From Paenibacillus sp. SYP-B3998 (GTDB taxonomy: Bacteria > Bacillota > Bacilli > Paenibacillales > NBRC-103111), in NCBI RefSeq assembly GCF_010820665.1, contig NZ_JAAIKC010000005.1, forward strand, positions 186,001 through 250,000: a stretch of DNA of 64,000 nucleotides. Reading direction: 5' to 3'. Of the stretch, positions 9,331 through 16,804 are shown one piece after another (position 1 is the stretch's first letter; each line of letters begins with the position of its first letter). Below the pieces are notes generated by a model, which was not told where the DNA came from, ran no database searches, and saw only the letters and a list, made by a program, of their open reading frames with translations. Made by a program: the position numbers and the translations under genes.

Positions 9331-9358
9331 AAATCAACATTAATGCATAACATAGCCT
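9331..9358 (-). repeat. Right inverted repeat of the cassette-like element
   Basis: Mirror copy of 8764-8791 with four mismatches. It lies 55 bases after the stop of the lipoprotein gene. Confidence 0.6.
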
Positions 9359-9419
9359 TTCGTTAAAGAACAGATGAGGCTTGATCCATTGCCTCCGCTT
9401 TAGTGGAACCGCTGCGCAT

Positions 9420-9461
9420 AAGGAAAGGCTCTGTCCGCAGGATGCGTCAGAGCCTTTCCTT
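9420..9461 (-). terminator. Strong 14-bp hairpin after the receiver gene
   Basis: AAGGAAAGGCTCTG (9420-9433) is perfectly complementary to CAGAGCCTTTCCTT (9448-9461) around a 14-nt loop. The stem overlaps the last bases of the receiver gene stop codon. The T run on the minus strand is short, so termination efficiency is uncertain. Confidence 0.5.
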
Positions 9462-9828
9462 ATGTCTCTTTCAAGTAAACCTGCATCTTCTCGAGCAGTC
9501 GATTCCACTCCACGGGCTTCGTGTCAAAATCATCGCAGCCCGCCTCCATGGCTAGCTTCCGATCTGTTACCATTGCATGGGCGGTTAGCGCGATAATCGG
9601 GATATTTTTCGTTTCTGGAGAGGCTTTTAGCTGTCGGGTGGCGTTCCAGCCATCCAAGATGGGCAAGCTCATATCCATGAGAATGAGATCCGGGGCTTCT
9701 GATCCTGCCATATCGATGCCCTGTTGCCCATCCGTAGCCATGATGACCTCATATCCCTTGCGGAGCAGCCGCCTAGATAACATATCGCGATTCATTTCGT
9801 TATCTTCAATCAATAGAATTTTGTACAT
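9460..9828 (-). CDS. Single-domain response regulator (DivK/CheY-like receiver)
   Basis: A 122-residue stand-alone receiver beginning MYKILLIEDNEMNRDM, with acidic pair E9-D10, phospho-acceptor Asp in LILMDMSLPILDGW, Thr in ALTAHA and Lys in DTKPVEW. The ATG at 9828 is preferred over upstream ATGs because AGGAAG lies six bases before it. No output domain follows, so it must act on a partner, for instance a histidine kinase, phosphotransfer protein or phosphodiesterase. It lies downstream of an HD-GYP regulator on the same strand and may be in the same transcript. The receiver style (NEMNRD, SLPILDGWNATRQLK) is that of DivK-like and hybrid-kinase receivers. Confidence 0.85.
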   Translation of the reverse strand: MYKILLIEDNEMNRDMLSRRLLRKGYEVIMATDGQQGIDMAGSEAPDLILMDMSLPILDGWNATRQLKASPETKNIPIIALTAHAMVTDRKLAMEAGCDDFDTKPVEWNRLLEKMQVYLKET

Positions 9829-9976
9829 GGTCATCTTCCTCTTCGCTGCGTATGTAGGCTTGCTGCTCGAAGGCTTGGGCATTCTGGGAGCAAGCCAATA
9901 GTTTGCAGATTTCATGTAAAAGGGGCTCGCGTTTAAAGCTTCCTTTTTGGACAATGAATGGGGGTGTTACGAACAC
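9806..9976 (-). CDS. Possible small protein overlapping the receiver gene start
   Basis: Between the HD-GYP gene and the receiver gene an open frame runs 56 codons from GTG 9976 to TGA 9806-9808, overlapping the first 23 bases of the receiver gene. Its translation has a protein-like helical middle (REPLLHEICKLLACSQNAQA) and an acidic tail (RSEEEDDHVQNSID). The frame is closed by a stop 36 bases upstream of the GTG and the ribosome site (GGAG) is only two bases from it. It is therefore either a translationally coupled small protein or the remnant of a longer gene. I do not recognise the sequence. Confidence 0.25.
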   Translation of the reverse strand: MFVTPPFIVQKGSFKREPLLHEICKLLACSQNAQAFEQQAYIRSEEEDDHVQNSID

Positions 9977-9986
9977 CGCTCCATCT

Positions 9987-11030
9987 TCATTCTGAATTGT
10001 TGTTTTTCTTCAATGTGCTGATGAAGGCGTCCACGACCTTAGGATCAAAGTGAATGCCGCGCTGCTTCAAAATTTCCGTCAAAGCTTCTTCCTGTGACCA
10101 AGCTTGTTTATAAGGGCGTTCGTGAGTCAAGGCATCATAGAAATCTGCGATTGCTACAATACGCCCAGCCAGTGGAATTTCTTCTCCCTTTAATCCTTGC
10201 GGGTATCCCGTACCATCCCACTTCTCGTGGTGTGACAAAGCAATCGTGCGGGCTAATTGAAGGACAGGGAACAGACTTCCTTCGAGTATGCTTGCGCCGA
10301 TGGTCGTATGTGTCTTCATATGCTCGAATTCCTCGGGCGTAAATCTTCCTGGTTTTAATAAAATGTCATCCGGAATGCCTATTTTTCCTAAATCGTGTAA
10401 GGGCGTGGCCCGTTCTATGAGCCTTACTTCTTTGAACGGAAGCCCCAAAGCATCAGCTATCTCCTTCGCCATCCGGCCGACGCGCTGCGTATGCTGTCCC
10501 GTCTGGTCATCGCGAAATTCGGAGGTGCGTCCGAGCAATTGCAAAATCTCCATCTTCGCTTGTTCTAGCTCCAACATCCGCTCCTGAACTTGCTGCTCCA
10601 AACGTTGATTATGGTTTTGAAGCTGCAAATGGTAGAAACGTGTCTTGAGTAAATTATTGATTCGTAAAACGACTTCGGTTTTATCCAGAGGCTTCGTAAG
10701 AAAATCATGCGCTCCAAGATGCAGTGCCTCTTTCTTAGCTTCTTGAGTCACGTCGGCGGTCAGCACTAAAATGGGCAAATAATTGCCTTCATGAACGCGA
10801 CTTTTTAAAAGCTTCAATGCCTCGAACCCATCCATTTCCGGCATATGTAAATCCAACAAAATAAGATCTGGTTTGACCTCGTCAAACAGATCGTTTAATT
10901 GCTTGGGATCGGTCGTAGCGTGTATGTTGGAAAAGCCCGCACGACGTAGAATGCGATCTAAAAGGCTAATATTATACGCTTGATCATCAACTAGTAGGAA
11001 ATTAGCGCTTTTCTTCCAAGTCACATCCAT
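9987..11030 (-). CDS. Response regulator with HD-GYP domain (cyclic-di-GMP phosphodiesterase)
   Basis: A 347-residue protein. Residues 1-125 are a receiver (LVDDQ, phospho-Asp in [14 protein letters not shown], Lys in FLTKPLDK). A coiled-coil linker (near 130-165, [20 protein letters not shown]) follows, then an HD-GYP domain. The key residues are visible: [19 protein letters not shown], the [21 protein letters not shown] block carrying the GYP triplet, and [23 protein letters not shown] enzymes of this RpfG type hydrolyse cyclic-di-GMP, lowering its level when activated by phosphorylation. GAGGT at about 11039-11043 supports the ATG. No kinase gene is adjacent. The diguanylate cyclase at 54007 is a potential opposing enzyme. 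Confidence 0.9.
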   Translation of the reverse strand: MDVTWKKSANFLLVDDQAYNISLLDRILRRAGFSNIHATTDPKQLNDLFDEVKPDLILLDLHMPEMDGFEALKLLKSRVHEGNYLPILVLTADVTQEAKKEALHLGAHDFLTKPLDKTEVVLRINNLLKTRFYHLQLQNHNQRLEQQVQERMLELEQAKMEILQLLGRTSEFRDDQTGQHTQRVGRMAKEIADALGLPFKEVRLIERATPLHDLGKIGIPDDILLKPGRFTPEEFEHMKTHTTIGASILEGSLFPVLQLARTIALSHHEKWDGTGYPQGLKGEEIPLAGRIVAIADFYDALTHERPYKQAWSQEEALTEILKQRGIHFDPKVVDAFISTLKKNNNSE

Positions 11031-11233
11031 AGTAGGTACCTCATTTCATCCTTGCCCTCTTCACGAAATAAGTAGGTGAACTGCTTTTCAAGAACATAGT
11101 CTATTAGTAGGATTTTATCATAATTTACAACAGATGATGATAATAAAATGTCGTATTATGTAAAATAAAAGCAAACACTCAAATTGATGTTAGAAAATGG
11201 TAGAGTAATAAAAAGAATGGAGGATGATGGATA

Positions 11234-11449
11234 ATGGACTTTTCAGAACTTCATCAATTTTTTAACGATATTAGCTAGCGAATCGGTGATTTAGCCGATA
11301 AAACGAATCGATTCTCGTGGAGTATGGAAACGGAGATAAGAGGCTTGAAGTCAGAGCTTCATGTCACGAACATTTTGCTAAGTCTGTTTCTGCTCGTGTC
11401 TATTGTGAACTTGATTCTGAATGTTGTGAAAAGGAATAAGAAGAACTAA
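11234..11449 (+). pseudogene. Small membrane-protein gene interrupted by in-frame TAG
   Basis: GGAGG at 11219-11223 precedes ATG 11234, which opens MDFSELHQFFNDIS and meets TAG at 11276-11278. The same frame then continues uninterrupted to TAA 11447-11449: RIGDLADKTNRFSW, an amphipathic stretch, one membrane helix (ILLSLFLLVSIVNLILNVV) and a Lys/Arg/Asn-rich end. Ignoring the TAG gives a coherent 71-residue protein with a single C-terminal membrane anchor. The simplest reading is a recent nonsense mutation; restart at ATG 11324 would give a shorter anchored peptide but lacks a good ribosome site. It sits 16 bases upstream of the leucine-rich-repeat gene. Confidence 0.55.
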
Positions 11450-11465
11450 TCGGGGAGGCGATATT

Positions 11466-12461
11466 TTGGAGATTTATAATGATCCCAAGGGAGAGGCCTA
11501 TACTAGACTTATTGATTACGCGATACAGCATGCTTCTATGTTCGTGTTGGTGGATCGGAATGATGACCCGCGTGCTGCATATCAACATATTTTGGAACAG
11601 CTCAAGCCCTTTCTAGTAAAGCAACAAAGCTGTGAAAGCTTAATGCGGAAGCTTGAGGTTGCTTATACCTATGAAGGCACGGTCTATTTCTATCGATGCT
11701 CGCCTCAGAGTGGGGTCATATTGAAGTCTGTGGCTAACCGATTATTCGACTGGCGGCATCCAGGCTTGCCGGAAGACTTAAGTTTTCTTGATGCTGAAGG
11801 TAGAGACTGGCTCATTACTATTGCCCATGAGAAGATAGCGAGGATTCAAATCGATGAAGAAGAAGCGCAGCGGCTATCTGGAGAGGTCAAGGGACTCTTC
11901 TTGAAGGGGGATTTCAACAGTGAATTCAACGTATTTCTAGCGGATGCGATTAGACATCAAGCGGAAGAACTGCGTGTCGTCGGCTTTGGAATTACATCTA
12001 TTCCAGAGGAAATCAGCCAAATTCAAAGTCTGAAGTCCCTTGAAATTTTTGAAAATAAAGTCACCCAGCTTCCACGGAGCTTGTTTCAGCTGACGCAACT
12101 GGAGGAGCTCACGCTTCATTTGACAGATTTGATGGCTATACCTGAAGAGATTGGCCAGCTCAGCGAGCTTCGTAGGCTTACTATCCGCTGTGGCTGCTAT
12201 TGGGACCTTGAACCGGGGACAACAATAATTACGAAGGACAAGGTGATCTTAAAGGAGCTGCCGAGCTCGATCGGGAAGCTAACGAAGCTAGAAGTCTTGC
12301 AGATTAGCTATACTGGAATTAAAGAACTACCTCAGGAGTTAGCGCAGCTAACCCAATTGAAATTTGTGGATGTTTCGAATAATCTGTTAACAAGTATGCC
12401 TATAGTATTCGAAAAATTTCCTGGCAGCGTTTATGTGGAAGCAAGCGGTAATTTATTCTGA
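11466..12461 (+). CDS. Leucine-rich-repeat protein
   Basis: A 331-residue soluble protein starting with TTG 11466 behind GGGGAGG (11452-11458). The first 165 residues are an unfamiliar alpha/beta region (VYFYRCSPQSG, FDWRHPGLPEDLSFL). From about 170 there are roughly six leucine-rich repeats of the 23-residue type (ITSIPEEISQIQSLKSLEIF, VTQLPRSLFQLTQLEELTL, IKELPQELAQLTQLKFVDVS). Such repeats form a curved protein-binding surface. The repeats are interrupted near 232-255 by an insertion with CGCYWDLEPGTTIITKD. There is no signal peptide. The companion small membrane protein upstream is broken, which may have left this gene without a partner. Function is unknown; scaffolding or immunity-like roles are possible. 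Confidence 0.8.
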   Translation: MEIYNDPKGEAYTRLIDYAIQHASMFVLVDRNDDPRAAYQHILEQLKPFLVKQQSCESLMRKLEVAYTYEGTVYFYRCSPQSGVILKSVANRLFDWRHPGLPEDLSFLDAEGRDWLITIAHEKIARIQIDEEEAQRLSGEVKGLFLKGDFNSEFNVFLADAIRHQAEELRVVGFGITSIPEEISQIQSLKSLEIFENKVTQLPRSLFQLTQLEELTLHLTDLMAIPEEIGQLSELRRLTIRCGCYWDLEPGTTIITKDKVILKELPSSIGKLTKLEVLQISYTGIKELPQELAQLTQLKFVDVSNNLLTSMPIVFEKFPGSVYVEASGNLF

Positions 12462-12568
12462 AAATAAGGATTATCGTTGTTTCCGGCAAACCGCTAACCT
12501 TTAATTACTGGAGGTAATTTCTCTACTTTGGGTAATTCCTCCTCATACAGGTATGTGCAATGTACTCC

Positions 12569-12620
12569 CCGCATTCCTATCCCGAAGTGCATCCTTCGGG
12601 ATAAAGGCTTGCGGTTTTTT
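12569..12620 (+). terminator. Intrinsic terminator after the leucine-rich-repeat gene
   Basis: A compound hairpin. The inner stem ATCCCGAAG (12579-12587) pairs with CTTCGGGAT (12594-12602), and the outer CCGCA (12569-12573) pairs with TGCGG (12610-12614). It is followed directly by six T. Confidence 0.7.
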
Positions 12621-12660
12621 GCTGATTTCTCGGATGCAGGCATTAGGGAAAAGCTAGCAC

Positions 12661-13269
12661 TCATGCATCTTTTGATTCCGTTTTCGTTTTGATTCCTGAT
12701 AGAACGAGTTGCCAAACAGATTGGAATTCCTCGTCGACACTGGCATTCACCCATTCATAAGCATGCGCGGGATGATGGAACCTGACTGTCGCCATGAAGA
12801 TGGCCTTGGCAATGGATTCACTGCTGCCAGGCTTAACTTCGCCTACTGCAATACCAACCTCAACGATTTGAGCTAATTGTTGAATTAATCTGTTGATATG
12901 AGCGGAGATCATTTCAACACTCTCTAAGGTGACGGCCGTGTACATCGTAAACATTTCGGGATCGTTAGCCGCATAAGTCCGCTTGCTTATTATGAGCGTA
13001 TCGATCCAGTGCCGCAATCGCTCAAGGGCTGGCCCGCCAGATTGATACGCGATAGCCTCCAACGTATCGGCAATTTGCTGGAGCCAACGCTCGGTCACAG
13101 CTTCTCTTAGGGATGCTTTGCTTGCAAAATGCCGATAAAGTGCCCCGTGACTCACTCTTAATGCTTTGGCGACATCAACCACGGTTGTTTTCTCGGGCCC
13201 GAACCGTCGGAGCACAACCTCCGCTGCATCTAGGATAGCCTCTTTGGTCAGTGGCATATCTGTAGCCAT
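12661..13269 (-). CDS. TetR-family transcriptional regulator
   Basis: A 202-residue repressor-type regulator. The N-terminal helix-turn-helix is clear (LTKEAILDAAEVVLRRFG, then VVDVAKALRVSHGALYRHFASK). The rest is the all-helical ligand-binding and dimerisation domain. AAGAAGG lies seven bases before the ATG. It is divergent from the sugar-binding lipoprotein gene at 13497 with a 227-bp AT-rich gap, so it may regulate itself, that transporter, or neither. No clean operator palindrome was found there. The ligand is unknown. It resembles TetR regulators that control efflux or dehydrogenase genes more than sugar regulators. Confidence 0.85.
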   Translation of the reverse strand: MATDMPLTKEAILDAAEVVLRRFGPEKTTVVDVAKALRVSHGALYRHFASKASLREAVTERWLQQIADTLEAIAYQSGGPALERLRHWIDTLIISKRTYAANDPEMFTMYTAVTLESVEMISAHINRLIQQLAQIVEVGIAVGEVKPGSSESIAKAIFMATVRFHHPAHAYEWVNASVDEEFQSVWQLVLSGIKTKTESKDA

Positions 13270-13435
13270 ATTTCGACCTTCTTCCCTCTTTTTTTAAATT
13301 ATTATAGCACATCATTAACAAAATTAAACTAACAGAAATACGATATTGATATTTGATATTTATGCACACCTATATTATTCCTCCACTACCTATAAAAAGT
13401 AAACCTGATATCTATAGTTTCCGCATTGTAAATGC

Positions 13436-13450
13436 TTCCATTTTCGAGCG
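13436..13450 (+). promoter_or_regulatory. cre-like site upstream of the sugar transporter
   Basis: TTGTAAATGCTTCCA matches the catabolite-response consensus WTGNAANCGNWNNCW at every fixed position except the central C, which is T. It lies 46 bp before the start of the binding-protein gene, a suitable place for CcpA repression. Confidence 0.4.
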
Positions 13451-13496
13451 ATAATAAGCACATCAAATCCATTAAATACATAAGGGGGATTCAAAA

Positions 13497-14849
13497 ATGG
13501 CAACAAAAAATAACACGCTTAAGTTAGTTATGGCGAGCACATTAGCCATTAGCTTAACCGCTTGCGGTGCGGCAGGTACTGGCAGCAAAACGACTACAAC
13601 AGCAACAGCGACGGCAAGCGGTGGCAGCACAACTGATGTGAAAAAGCAGGAAAACGTTACCATTACCTTTCAAAATATATACCCAGATCCAACCGATCCG
13701 AAAAACGGCATGTTAAAGAAAATCGTGAATGATTACCAAACGAAAAATCCAAACATCAAAGTCGAGTTGGATTCCCTCAATACCGATCAACAGAAATTAA
13801 AGCTGAAAACGCAAGCAGCTTCCAAGGAAGTTCCCGATATCACGATCGTGAATCCATCCGCGCAAATGAAACCATTCGTTGATGCAGGCCTCTTCGCCCC
13901 ACTGAATGATATGGTAGAGCAAAACGGGCTGAAGGATACGTTCCAAAACGGGATTCTTGATTTTTATACCTTCAATAAAAACATCTATGCCTTGCCTGAT
14001 GGCAATAACATCGGTCTTGTTTACTACAATAAAGACCTCTTCAAACAAGCTAGCGTTGAAGTGCCGAAAACATTTGAAGAAATGGTCGCTGCCGTAAAAA
14101 CGCTTAAAGGAAAAGGCATTCAACCGATGGCAATCGGTGAGAAGGATAGCTGGACAGGTTCGTTCCTTTTCATGAACGTGCTGCTTCGTACAAATGGCGG
14201 GCCGGGCTTCCTGCAAGCCGTTGTTGATGGCAAAAAGACTTTCCAAGACCCTGCTTTCACGGATGCAGTAAGCAGCTTCCAAGATTTGATTCAAGCTGGC
14301 GCCTTCCAAGAAGGTGCGACTTCTTTTGATTACAACGCAGGCGAGAACTTGTTCAAAACCGGCAAAGCCGCAATGTATTTTATGGGCAGTTGGGCAACAG
14401 GCGGTATCGAAACTTCCTCTGTGAACGGTAAAGTGGGCGTATTCAAATTTCCAACCGTTAAAGGCAAAGGTAACCCAGATGAGTTCATGCTTGCTCCGGG
14501 TAGCGGATTCGCTATCTCTGCGAATAGCAAACACTTGAAGGAAACCAAAGATTTCTTAAACTATTTCATGTTGAACTATCCCAAAGAAGCTTTCTCCGTA
14601 AAAGGCGCAGTAGGCGTAGCGCAAAAAGTAGAAGGAGACTTCAAGGCAGCAGGCTACTCCGACATGGCAATGGAAGTGTTGGGCATGTTCAAGCAAGTAA
14701 AAGGCGGGGACTTGGCGTTCGATAACACGATGAACCCAGGAACGGCTCAAGGTCACTTGACAAGTATCCAAAATATATTCGTACAGAAGAAAGATGCTGG
14801 CGATGTAGCCAAAGAACATCAAACTGCCTACGAAACAAATAAAAAATAA
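13497..14849 (+). CDS. Sugar ABC transporter substrate-binding lipoprotein
   Basis: A 450-residue exported lipoprotein. The signal peptide runs to the lipobox LTAC (lipid Cys at 23), followed by a low-complexity Thr/Ala/Ser linker (residues 27-47). The body is a type 1 extracellular binding protein (SBP_bac_1/UgpB-MalE class): ITFQNIYPDP, the internal GNNIGLVYYNKDLF hinge motif and the MYFMGSWATGG pocket motif. GGGGGA (13484-13489) is the ribosome site. The two permeases downstream belong to the same CUT1-type importer. No ATPase gene is present, so it probably shares the general MsmX-like ATPase, as usual in Bacilli. The ligand is likely an oligosaccharide. Confidence 0.9.
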   Translation: MATKNNTLKLVMASTLAISLTACGAAGTGSKTTTTATATASGGSTTDVKKQENVTITFQNIYPDPTDPKNGMLKKIVNDYQTKNPNIKVELDSLNTDQQKLKLKTQAASKEVPDITIVNPSAQMKPFVDAGLFAPLNDMVEQNGLKDTFQNGILDFYTFNKNIYALPDGNNIGLVYYNKDLFKQASVEVPKTFEEMVAAVKTLKGKGIQPMAIGEKDSWTGSFLFMNVLLRTNGGPGFLQAVVDGKKTFQDPAFTDAVSSFQDLIQAGAFQEGATSFDYNAGENLFKTGKAAMYFMGSWATGGIETSSVNGKVGVFKFPTVKGKGNPDEFMLAPGSGFAISANSKHLKETKDFLNYFMLNYPKEAFSVKGAVGVAQKVEGDFKAAGYSDMAMEVLGMFKQVKGGDLAFDNTMNPGTAQGHLTSIQNIFVQKKDAGDVAKEHQTAYETNKK

Positions 14850-14865
14850 AATGAGTGAACAGCCG

Positions 14866-14916
14866 AATCGGAATTTATCTTTGACGCCGTCAAGGTGTTA
14901 GAGGTAAGTTCCGATT
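14866..14916 (+). other. Intercistronic double hairpin
   Basis: AATCGGAA (14866-14873) pairs with TTCCGATT (14909-14916) and encloses a second stem TTGAC-gcc-GTCAA (14881-14893). No T run follows. It is likely an mRNA-stabilising or attenuating element that keeps binding protein more abundant than permease. Confidence 0.45.
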
Positions 14917-14946
14917 GGCACATTCTGAATAGAGGAGGCGAGTAAA

Positions 14947-15837
14947 GTGAATGTGTTAAGAGTCTCCAAATGGACGATAGCGATGTTTGTATTGCCATGC
15001 TTAGTGCTCTATGTAGGCCTCGTTTTCGTGCCTATCCTTGTTTCGCTCTATAGCGGGCTCTTGGATTGGAATGGTATCGGCGAATCGAAGTTCATTGGCT
15101 TGCAAAATTTCCATACCTTGTTGTTTGCTGACCCAGTATTCTGGCCTTCGGTGCGCAGAACGTTAATGTTTGCTTTGTTCTCTATGGCTGAGATTCCAGT
15201 TGCTTTATTTGTAGCGATGTTACTAAATAGGTTCATTAAGAAGCCTAATTTTCTCGTTTCGAGCTACTTTCTTCCTGTTATTTTATCCGTTGTTATCATT
15301 GGCCAACTGTGGAAAACAATTTATAATCCTGCCGCGATGGGAGGTATGCTCAATCAAGTTCTCGACCTGTTGAATTTGCATGGTTGGACGAGATCGTGGT
15401 TAACTGATCCTCAAATCGCGATGTACTCGCTTTATTTCGTAGCGCTCTGGCAGTACTTAGGCTACCATACGCTCATTCAATTCACCGGCATTCAGAACAT
15501 CCCTGCGGATATTTATGAAGCGGCCCGAATTGATGGAGCGGAGGGCTTGAAGGCTGACTGGCATATTACCTTCCCTATGAATATTCCGATTTTCAAAATA
15601 TCGATTGTTCTTGCTTTTATCGGTTCTTTGCAAGCGTTCGACATGGTGATGGTCATGACAGGCGGTGGGCCTGCGCATGCAACAGATGTGATCTCTACAC
15701 ACATGTACAACATGTCCTTTTTATCCATGAAATATGGCTATGGAAGCGCCATTGCTGCTTTCTTGGTGGGCCTTTGCCTCATTGCGACCGTTCTTATTAA
15801 CACGGTATTTAACAAATTAGAAAGAAAATTCTCATGA
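14947..15837 (+). CDS. Sugar ABC transporter permease (MalF/UgpA type)
   Basis: A 296-residue inner-membrane permease with six predicted helices. It shows the cytoplasmic EAA loop (YEAARIDGAEGLKADWHITFPM, positions about 194-215) that docks the ATPase. It starts with GTG 14947 after GAGGAGG (14932-14938). The TGGGPAHATDVI segment is typical of CUT1 permeases. It forms a heterodimer with the next gene, whose frame it overlaps by 4 bases counting the longest possible start. Confidence 0.92.
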   Translation: MNVLRVSKWTIAMFVLPCLVLYVGLVFVPILVSLYSGLLDWNGIGESKFIGLQNFHTLLFADPVFWPSVRRTLMFALFSMAEIPVALFVAMLLNRFIKKPNFLVSSYFLPVILSVVIIGQLWKTIYNPAAMGGMLNQVLDLLNLHGWTRSWLTDPQIAMYSLYFVALWQYLGYHTLIQFTGIQNIPADIYEAARIDGAEGLKADWHITFPMNIPIFKISIVLAFIGSLQAFDMVMVMTGGGPAHATDVISTHMYNMSFLSMKYGYGSAIAAFLVGLCLIATVLINTVFNKLERKFS

Positions 15838-15854
15838 AGGAGGGGAGTGTCAAC

Positions 15855-16736
15855 ATGAATTCAACGCTGGGTGTAGTTTCTGTGAAGCCTACTGCCGAAG
15901 TGAGACGCAAACGCCTCTCCATCGTGAAGGTGCTCGCACTTGTCCTTCTCTCTGGTTTAGTGGTTACGCAAGTGTATCCGCTGCTGTGGTTGTTCATATA
16001 TTCATTGAAAAATAATGAGGAAATTTTGTCAGGCCGTTTTTTCTCGCTGCCGGCATCCCCGCAATGGAAAAATTTCAGCGATGCCATTGCAGCAGGGCAC
16101 TATTTTCAATACTTAAAAAATAGCTTGCTCGTTACCTCGTTGACCATGGTTGTCGTACTGTTGCTTAGCTCATTAGCCTCGTTCGCGATCAGCCGTTTTC
16201 GTTGGAAATATGGTCAGACGGTGATGGTTATTTTCTTAATTGGCATGATGATTCCGCTGCAAGCGACCTTATTGCCACTTATGATTATTTTTAAAAATAT
16301 GCATATTCTGAACACGCATCTTTCCATAATTTTGCCCTATGTGGCCTTCCAGACACCGATTGCCGTATTTATCCTAAGCGGTTTCATGAAATCGATTCCG
16401 AATGAAATTGAAGAATCGGCGGTCATGGATGGAGCCAGTGTGATAAGAATTTTCCGCAGCGTCGTTCTACCTATTTCCATTCCCCCGATGATGACGGTGT
16501 GCATTCTAACCTTCATTAACATATGGAATGAGTATATTTTGGCCGCGACGTTCATCTCATCGGAACGACTTAAGACGCTTCCTTTCGGTGTGAACAGCTT
16601 TGTCAGTCAGTATTCCGTTAATTATGGGGCAATCGGGGCATTTTTGGTGCTAGGCGCACTGCCGGTCATCCTTATTTACTTCTTATTAGCAGATAAAATT
16701 ACAAAAGGCATGGTAGCGGGAGCGGTGAAGGGTTAA
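15855..16736 (+). CDS. Sugar ABC transporter permease (MalG/UgpE type)
   Basis: A 293-residue second permease. ATG 15855 is chosen because AAGGAGG (15837-15843) lies 11 bases upstream; an earlier ATG at 15834 precedes that site. Six helices and the EAA loop (NEIEESAVMDGASVIRIFRSVVLP) are visible, as is the characteristic YPLLWLFIYSLKNNEEI near the N-terminus. It completes the two-permease channel. The sensor kinase begins 68 bases later with no strong terminator between, so transport and signalling genes may share a transcript. Confidence 0.92.
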   Translation: MNSTLGVVSVKPTAEVRRKRLSIVKVLALVLLSGLVVTQVYPLLWLFIYSLKNNEEILSGRFFSLPASPQWKNFSDAIAAGHYFQYLKNSLLVTSLTMVVVLLLSSLASFAISRFRWKYGQTVMVIFLIGMMIPLQATLLPLMIIFKNMHILNTHLSIILPYVAFQTPIAVFILSGFMKSIPNEIEESAVMDGASVIRIFRSVVLPISIPPMMTVCILTFINIWNEYILAATFISSERLKTLPFGVNSFVSQYSVNYGAIGAFLVLGALPVILIYFLLADKITKGMVAGAVKG

Positions 16737-16804
16737 CTTCACTTCTCTCTCTTTTTTGTTACCTATGCTAAGATGGGGAGTAAAGGCATAACGAAAGGGG
16801 ACCG

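Larger units (their letters stand above)
8764..9358. mobile_element. Cassette-like element: cargo gene between 28-bp inverted repeats, no transposase
   Basis: Bases 8764-8791 read AGGCTCTGTTAT then ACATTGTTGTTGATTT. The reverse complement of 9331-9358 reads AGGCTATGTTAT then GCATTAATGTTGATTT, giving 24 of 28 identical positions. Between the repeats lies a single AT-rich lipoprotein gene (8901-9275) whose base use differs from its GC-rich neighbours. There is no transposase frame. This is the layout of mobile insertion cassettes or cargo-carrying MITEs mobilised in trans by an insertion sequence with the same ends. A target duplication is uncertain: CGTT occurs just outside each end but at different offsets. 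A second short inverted pair, CCGTTAGGCT (8759-8768) and AGCTAACGG (8826-8834), overlaps the left end. Confidence 0.5.

Noticed and set aside
9521-9901. Plus-strand frame of 126 codons opposite the receiver gene
   Set aside because: It is antisense to clear receiver motifs.
11276-11278. TAG as pyrrolysine or other recoded codon
   Set aside because: No pylT or related genes in the window and no recoding element seen; simple nonsense mutation or read-through is more economical.
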